Assembly (NCBI GenBank): GCA_025361325.1
Contig: JANYAL010000185.1
Location: forward strand, 1-13,702
Source: Bacteroidota bacterium
GTDB taxonomy: Bacteria > Bacteroidota > Bacteroidia > Chitinophagales > Chitinophagaceae
Length of the DNA stretch: 13,702 bases
Direction of reading: 5' to 3'
Numbering within the stretch: the stretch's first letter is position 1; every line of letters starts with the position of its first letter. Positions 9,373 through 13,702 of this stretch are shown in pieces. Both the position numbers and the translations under genes were made by a program. The notes below the pieces were generated by a model. It saw only the letters and a list, made by a program, of their open reading frames with translations, was not told the DNA's origin and did not search any database.

Positions 9373-9467
9373 CGAAGTTCATGAAATTCAACAACAAGAC
9401 AGGGAATCATTTTGCACACAAAAAAATCTACCTGTGTTTAAAGCGAAAAATGAGGCAGTGAGCTCAT

Positions 9468-10583
9468 TTAATTGTTCAGCATCAGGGGCATCACCAGCAT
9501 CAGCAACTCTTCGTTTTCTCCCTGTTCGGATGGTTTTATTATACCCGCTTTAGTGGGTGTACTGAGTTCCATATTGATCTCGGAAGTGTCTGCCCCGCCA
9601 AGCATCTCAATCAGGAATTTGGCATTAAAAGCAATCTGCAGGTCATCCCCATCGTACTGACAGGCCATCCGCTCGTTACCCTCAAAGCTGAAGTCCACAT
9701 CCTGTGCAGCCAGCTGCAGTTCACTGCCGCTGATGCTCAGGGCTACCTGGTTCGTACTCTTGTTACTGAAAACGCTCACCCGTCGCAGGGCATTCTGGAA
9801 ATCATGTTTGTTTACCGTCATTTTATATGGATTGTCAGCCGGAATCACCACTTTATAATCGGGGAAGCGCGCGTCTATGAGACGACATACCAGCTCGGTG
9901 CCCCCGTGGGAAACGAACAGGTGATTGTTATTGTAAGAAACATTCAATTCATCCTCATTGTCGGGCAGTGCGCTTTTTAAGAGGTTCAGGGGTTTTTTGG
10001 GAACAATAAAATTGTACTTCTCGGGGCAGCTAACATCCTTACGGATATACCTGACCAGCCGGTGCGCATCCGTGGCAACAAAAGTGATGCCTTTCTTGTC
10101 CAGTTCAAAGAATACCCCGGTCATAGCAGGACGCAGGTCATCATTACTGACCGCAAAAATACATTTGTTGATGGCGGTTACCAGTGCCGATGAACTCATA
10201 GTAAATGAATTGGCATCGTCTGCCTTAGGTTCTTTAGGAAAATTATCCGGGTTTTCGCCCATGACCTTGTACTTTCCATTGTCGCTGGTAAGCTCCACCG
10301 CAAAATTCTTGTCAATATTGAAAGTAAGGGGCTGTTCGGCAATGTTCTTCAGGGAATCCAGCAGTATTTTGGCGGGGATGCACACTTTACCGCTGTCCTT
10401 TGCCTCTATGTCAAGGTGCACTTTCATTACGGTCTCCAAATCAGTGGCAATTACCGTGAGCTTGTTCTTTTCGATCTCAAATAAGAAATCCTCCAGGATA
10501 GGCAGTACGGTGTTGGCATTGATGACGCCGCTGATCTGTTGTAACTGCTTCAACAGCGCCGAGGAGGAAACGATAAACTTCAT
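9468..10583 (-). CDS. dnaN: DNA polymerase III subunit beta (sliding clamp)
   Basis: The ring-shaped processivity clamp of the replicative polymerase. It has 371 residues, the normal length for three clamp domains of about 120 residues. Recognisable features are the N-terminus MKFIVSSSALLKQLQQISGVI, NTVLPILEDFLFEI, ATDLETVMKV in domain 1, FVATDAHRLVRY in domain 2, and the C-terminal MLVMPLMLNN, whose MPL-type end is characteristic. The start is ATG 10581-10583; the open frame extends further upstream without family similarity. dnaN is not next to dnaA, gyrB or recF here. It heads a run of five minus-strand genes and is divergent from the gene at 10703. Confidence 0.97.
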   Translation of the reverse strand: MKFIVSSSALLKQLQQISGVINANTVLPILEDFLFEIEKNKLTVIATDLETVMKVHLDIEAKDSGKVCIPAKILLDSLKNIAEQPLTFNIDKNFAVELTSDNGKYKVMGENPDNFPKEPKADDANSFTMSSSALVTAINKCIFAVSNDDLRPAMTGVFFELDKKGITFVATDAHRLVRYIRKDVSCPEKYNFIVPKKPLNLLKSALPDNEDELNVSYNNNHLFVSHGGTELVCRLIDARFPDYKVVIPADNPYKMTVNKHDFQNALRRVSVFSNKSTNQVALSISGSELQLAAQDVDFSFEGNERMACQYDGDDLQIAFNAKFLIEMLGGADTSEINMELSTPTKAGIIKPSEQGENEELLMLVMPLMLNN

Positions 10584-10601
10584 AATGATATCTTTAATTG
10601 G

Positions 10602-10609
10602 CAAATATA
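10602..10609 (-). promoter_or_regulatory. Possible -7 promoter element for dnaN
   Basis: On the minus strand this reads TATATTTG, an exact match to TAnnTTTG, with its last base 18 bases before the dnaN ATG. No TTTG is present at the 19-21 base spacing upstream, so the call rests on the -7 box and position alone. Confidence 0.35.
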
Positions 10610-10702
10610 AAATTAACCACCCTAAATGTACGGTCAATTTTTAAACAAATATCAGCCCGCCTGTTGTAAATTGCTGTTCTAAGTGAAATAAACCCTATAT
10701 AC

Positions 10703-12016
10703 ATGTTCGATAAGTTATTTGGCCGGGGTAAAAGAACGGAACAACAGCCTGCCATCGCTTTTGGGCGTTACAGCGATAATAATAAAACACCGGAAAAAGT
10801 AGCACGTTGGGGGGAGGCCGACAGGTTGTTCAGGGAAAAGAAATACGCTGAAAGCATTGATGCTTTTTTTGATTACCTCCGCGACGATAATGCCGGAAAT
10901 GTGACACTACAGCGGCAAGGTGAAGAATTCCATTTTTCCATTTATCAGGGCTCCAAGATTGTCCGGGGATCGGGTAATGCCGCACACCTGCAGGCCGAGG
11001 TAAGTCTTGCTAAAATGCCACAACCCTCTGTTCCGGTGATGCGAAGGCTCCTGGAACAGAATTTCTCCCTGTATTACAGCCGGTATTCGCTCGACGGGGA
11101 ACGACTTTGCATGCGATTCGACACAGAGCTGGAGACTGCCAATCCCAATAAACTGTATTATGCTTTGAAGGAACTGGCCACCCGGGCTGATAAACAGGAT
11201 GACTTGCTCGTCAAGGACTTCTACACCTTAGAGGCCCTGGATACCGAGCATTTAGCTGATATACCTGAGGCGGAAAAAGAAACCAAATATGTCTTCCTGC
11301 AAAAATGGATTAATGAAACACTTCAGTATATCAAAACCCTGGATGCAGAAAAATTAAGTGGAGGTATCTCCTACCTGCTGCTGGCACTGGCCTTCCGTAT
11401 TGATTACCTCATTTGCCCGGAAGGCAGCTTGCAGGCGGATCTGGAAAAGATACCCATCCTGTATTTTACCAAGGACGAAAGACCGGCTGCAGAAAAGAAT
11501 ACCGCCATGATAGAAGCATTCGGGAAACTCCTGGTAAAACCCCGTGAAGAGTTCTATACATCCCTGTTCCGCAATAAGAGCAGTTTCGCCATTGCAGTTC
11601 CCCAGACCCAACAAACAATCACGGATGCTATCAGCAGCGCCAACAAGAACACAACCTGGTACAATGACAACAATTACCCCCTTATCGCCCAGCAGATAAG
11701 TGAGTATGGTATTTCTTACTGCCAGTATTCCTACAGCCTGCCAAGGCCTATGACAGAGCTCTTCAGATTGCAGATGCAGGTGAACTATACCGATTATTTC
11801 AGGGCACTTGGTTTTACCGAAACGTTCTTTGACGAAACAAAGAACCGCTTCCATACAGAAAAGATCTTCAACGTGATTAGCCAGGTGCAGCAAACCTGGA
11901 AAAGGAAATACCCGGGTCTTGATTTTAACACACAAAACCTGAAGTTCGACAATTTGGTCAATTTCAACATCAGCTTTACAGGTGAATTGCAGGTACTGAA
12001 TTTCGAAACTAAATAA
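10703..12016 (+). CDS. TPR-like protein with chaperone-like (YbjN/type III chaperone-type) domain
   Basis: I do not recognise a named family for the whole 437-residue protein. No signal peptide or membrane segment is evident, so it should be cytosolic. Residues 34-62 look like one TPR-type helical hairpin (EADRLFREKKYAESIDAFFDYL). Residues 73-173 form an alpha/beta domain resembling the type III secretion chaperone/YbjN fold, ending in RADKQDDLL. The same pattern recurs at the C-terminus of the next gene's product (285-358, ending KADEYDDLL), including MP...P..V/IM..LLE.N. Residues 180-437 look mostly helical with aromatic patches (ISYCQYSYSL) and carry no motif I can name. It starts with ATG 10703, divergent from dnaN. 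The protease gene follows after 33 bases, so the two are probably one transcript and functional partners. Confidence 0.8.
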   Translation: MFDKLFGRGKRTEQQPAIAFGRYSDNNKTPEKVARWGEADRLFREKKYAESIDAFFDYLRDDNAGNVTLQRQGEEFHFSIYQGSKIVRGSGNAAHLQAEVSLAKMPQPSVPVMRRLLEQNFSLYYSRYSLDGERLCMRFDTELETANPNKLYYALKELATRADKQDDLLVKDFYTLEALDTEHLADIPEAEKETKYVFLQKWINETLQYIKTLDAEKLSGGISYLLLALAFRIDYLICPEGSLQADLEKIPILYFTKDERPAAEKNTAMIEAFGKLLVKPREEFYTSLFRNKSSFAIAVPQTQQTITDAISSANKNTTWYNDNNYPLIAQQISEYGISYCQYSYSLPRPMTELFRLQMQVNYTDYFRALGFTETFFDETKNRFHTEKIFNVISQVQQTWKRKYPGLDFNTQNLKFDNLVNFNISFTGELQVLNFETK

Positions 12017-12049
12017 GGAGTTTTCTATACATCATTATTATCAGCGTTC

Positions 12050-13153
12050 ATGCCAACACAGGATATCATAGAAAAATACAAGGACGCCATTATCCAGATC
12101 GCCACACAGACCGGTACGGGTACGGGTTTCTATGTCAAAGAATTCGACCTGATCGTTACCAATAACCATGTGGTAGACAATGCGGCCGAAGTAACCATCC
12201 AGGGCAAAGTGTTTCCAAAATTATTGAGCCGCGTATGGTATACAGACCGTAAGCACGACCTGGCTTTCCTACAACCGCCGGCCGGAGCTGTTTTGGCCGA
12301 TGTTCAACTGGGCAGGTATGAAGAGATGAAGGACGGCGATGAGATCGTAGCCATTGGCCATCCTTATGGTCTGAATTATACAGTCACACTGGGGGTGATC
12401 AGCAAGGTGGACAGGATACGCGATGGCCTCAAGTACATACAGATCGATGCAGCAATTAACCCCGGTAACAGCGGTGGGCCTTTGGTGAATGAAAAAGGTG
12501 AGATCATTGGGGTTAATTCCTTCATCATACGCGGCGGCGACAACCTGGGCTTTGCCCTGCCGGTGGATTACCTGCGTATCGCCCTGCAGTTATACAAGCC
12601 CAACAGGGGCTCGGCAAGCACCCGTTGCTCATCCTGTGATTTCCTGGTTACCGAAGCCAATATCGATTCCGGAAAATATTGTCCCAGTTGCGGTACAGAA
12701 GTGATACTGCCGGAAATGCCGGAGAAAGAGACCGAACCAACCGGGGTGGCCCGGACTATAGAAACGGTCCTGAAAAGCCTGGGCAAGGATATCAAACTGG
12801 CACGAAACGGACCCAATAACTGGGAAGTGGAGGAAGGGTCGGCCCGTATAAAGATCACCTATAATCACGAGAATTTCTTTGTAACGGGCGATGCCTTCTT
12901 ATGCCAGATGCCCAATGACCCCACCCGAATCATGCCGCTTTACAAGTTCCTCCTGGAAGAGAATTATAAACTGAACGGACTTGTAATAAGCTGCAGCGGG
13001 CAGAATATCGTGCTCAGTTGTATATTATACGACCAGGATATGACCCCGGAGAACGGTAAAGAACAATTTGAAAAACTCTTCCGGAAAGCAGATGAATATG
13101 ATGACCTGCTAAAACAGGAATACGGATGCCTGGACCGGCTGGTAGAAAAATAG
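12050..13153 (+). CDS. Cytosolic trypsin-like serine protease with zinc ribbon and chaperone-like domain
   Basis: A 367-residue S1C-type (HtrA-like) peptidase with an unusual tail. The protease domain (about 5-182) has an intact triad: H40 in TNNHVV, D70 in KHDLAFL, S141 in NPGNSGGPL. It begins almost at residue 1, with no signal peptide or membrane anchor, and no PDZ domain follows, unlike DegP/DegQ. Residues 193-214 hold a zinc ribbon (CSSC, 14 residues, CPSC). Residues 233-360 are an alpha/beta domain similar to the type III chaperone/YbjN fold and to residues 73-173 of the preceding gene's product. The likely role is a regulated cytosolic protease whose target or activator is recognised by the C-terminal domain; that is inference. 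ATG 12050 is chosen because the protease fold starts immediately after it. A terminator follows at 13169-13201. Confidence 0.88.
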   Translation: MPTQDIIEKYKDAIIQIATQTGTGTGFYVKEFDLIVTNNHVVDNAAEVTIQGKVFPKLLSRVWYTDRKHDLAFLQPPAGAVLADVQLGRYEEMKDGDEIVAIGHPYGLNYTVTLGVISKVDRIRDGLKYIQIDAAINPGNSGGPLVNEKGEIIGVNSFIIRGGDNLGFALPVDYLRIALQLYKPNRGSASTRCSSCDFLVTEANIDSGKYCPSCGTEVILPEMPEKETEPTGVARTIETVLKSLGKDIKLARNGPNNWEVEEGSARIKITYNHENFFVTGDAFLCQMPNDPTRIMPLYKFLLEENYKLNGLVISCSGQNIVLSCILYDQDMTPENGKEQFEKLFRKADEYDDLLKQEYGCLDRLVEK

Positions 13154-13168
13154 AAACGCTCTCCATAC

Positions 13169-13201
13169 AAAGCAAAACAATCGATTGCTTCGCTTTTTTT
13201 T
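13169..13201 (+). terminator. Intrinsic terminator after the protease gene
   Basis: An interrupted stem (AAAGCaAAaCAA pairing with TTGcTTcGCTTT, two A-C mismatches) around the palindrome CAATCGATTG runs straight into eight Ts (13194-13201), 15 bases after the protease stop. The shape is that of a rho-independent terminator, though the stem is weakened by its mismatches. It implies that the membrane-protein frame further on is not simply the third gene of the same full-strength transcript. Confidence 0.65.
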
Positions 13202-13236
13202 ATGCTGTCATGCAGATATTATTTTCCTGAAAAAGC

Positions 13237-13669
13237 ATGATGTTCAATTCATAAAACATTTGATATTGATCATCATCATCTCCGTTGTGGTCTGCGGCGG
13301 TATGATGCTGCTTTACCACGACAGTTTTTTATCTACGTCCTTACCGGACTGGTCTTTCTGCTCACCATAGTGGCCTTTGTGGCGCCCCTGGTACGCCAGC
13401 GGATCCTGAAAGAAGGATCGCATGAGGCCATTATCGGAACATCGGCCGTTTATGTCGGAGGCAGTTTCCAGACCTGGAAACACCTCGGTGCACGGCTTAC
13501 CGGTTCAGACATCTATACTGATGGGGAGATCCCCATCCTGCATATCATCATGGAATTTCCAACCCGAACCTGCTGGCAGCAATCCATTGAAAGGATACCC
13601 GTACCGGCAGGCAGGATGGAGGAAGCAAGGAAGGTGGTGGCCGTACTGACGGAACAGATGAAGAACTGA
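13237..13669 (+). pseudogene. Small two-helix membrane protein, frame broken by frameshift(s)
   Basis: Two frames together encode one sensible protein. A first hydrophobic helix (FIKHLILIIIISVVVCGG) is read in the frame of 13242 up to LLYHDS near 13325. A second helix (FFIYVLTGLVFLLTIVAF) continues in the -1 frame from about 13325 to the stop at 13667-13669. Behind it lies a soluble domain of about 90 residues (SHEAIIGTSAVYVGG to VPAGRMEEARKVV) that I cannot assign. The join falls in a run of six Ts; one extra T would give HDSFFIYV in a single frame. The start is also unclear: the ATGs at 13237 and 13240 are in a third frame that stops after MMFNS, and one extra T near 13248 would give MFNFIKHLIL. 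Without that, TTG 13260 is the only nearby start in frame. Sequencing indels, true decay or programmed frameshifting are all possible. Confidence 0.6.
13325..13331 (+). other. U UUU UUA slippery heptamer at the frame junction
   Basis: Read in the upstream frame, the sequence is T TTT TTA, a canonical X-XXY-YYZ site for -1 ribosomal frameshifting. A -1 slip here moves exactly from the frame of the first membrane helix into the frame of the second. I see no strong hairpin or pseudoknot in the following 40 bases, which weakens the programmed reading. A homopolymer length error at the same place explains it equally well. Confidence 0.4.
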
Positions 13670-13702
13670 TCCTAAACATATCATCTTTCGGGAAAATGAG
13701 GA

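Noticed and set aside
7201..9385. The palindrome TTCATGAA at 7201-7208 and again at 9378-9385, both between genes
   Set aside because: Two copies of an 8-base AT-rich palindrome at unrelated distances from starts are too little to claim an operator.
9958..10644. A 228-codon open frame on the plus strand opposite dnaN
   Set aside because: It is fully antisense to the secure dnaN gene, has no recognisable motif, and its composition is that of a shadow frame.
11354..11935. A 193-codon open frame on the minus strand opposite the TPR-like gene
   Set aside because: It is antisense to a gene whose frame encodes a coherent domain protein, and it shows no family features.
13185..13236. TTG at 13185 as the start of the membrane-protein frame
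   Set aside because: The codon lies inside the terminator stem at 13169-13201, and the resulting N-terminus has no hydrophobic or family character.
13696..13702. ATG at 13696 as the start of a further gene
   Set aside because: Only seven bases remain in the window, so there is nothing to judge a coding region by.

Overview
The window reads as chromosomal DNA of a Bacteroidota bacterium, probably the Chitinophagaceae or a relative. That placement is an inference from the protein families, the recQ-kdsD-guanylyltransferase order, near absence of Shine-Dalgarno sequences, and a perfect Bacteroidota-type promoter (TTTG-N19-TAnnTTTG) before kdsD. No rRNA, tRNA, CRISPR array, insertion sequence or phage gene was seen. 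No gene-free stretch exceeds about 275 bases.

Layout. (1) 1-1577, minus: 5' part of recQ, running off the left edge. (2) 1857-3913, plus: kdsD (arabinose-5-phosphate isomerase, first step to Kdo) and a mannose-1-phosphate guanylyltransferase, 8 bases apart. (3) 4062-6025, plus: a membrane-anchored transglutaminase-like protein and a methionine-type class I aminotransferase. (4) 6026-10583, minus: in transcription order dnaN, an SPFH/prohibitin protein, a DUF2007 plus zinc-ribbon protein, kdsB and a KdnB-type Kdo 8-oxidase. The aminotransferase and kdnB meet tail to tail with directly abutting stop codons. (5) 10703-13669, plus: a TPR-like/chaperone-like protein, a cytosolic trypsin-like protease fused to a zinc ribbon and a chaperone-like domain, an intrinsic terminator, then a small two-helix membrane protein whose reading frame is broken.

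Two themes stand out. First, envelope sugar metabolism: KdsD, KdsB and KdnB lie within 6 kb. KdnB beside KdsB is the signature of 8-amino-Kdo (Kdo8N) synthesis described in Shewanella, which suggests that the inner-core sugar of this organism's lipopolysaccharide is aminated. The expected KdnA aminotransferase is not in the window. Second, the adjacent genes at 10703 and 12050 share a homologous chaperone-like domain, at the N-terminal side of one and the C-terminus of the other. One of them is an intact serine protease without signal peptide or PDZ domain. This pair is the best candidate here for an uncharacterised system.
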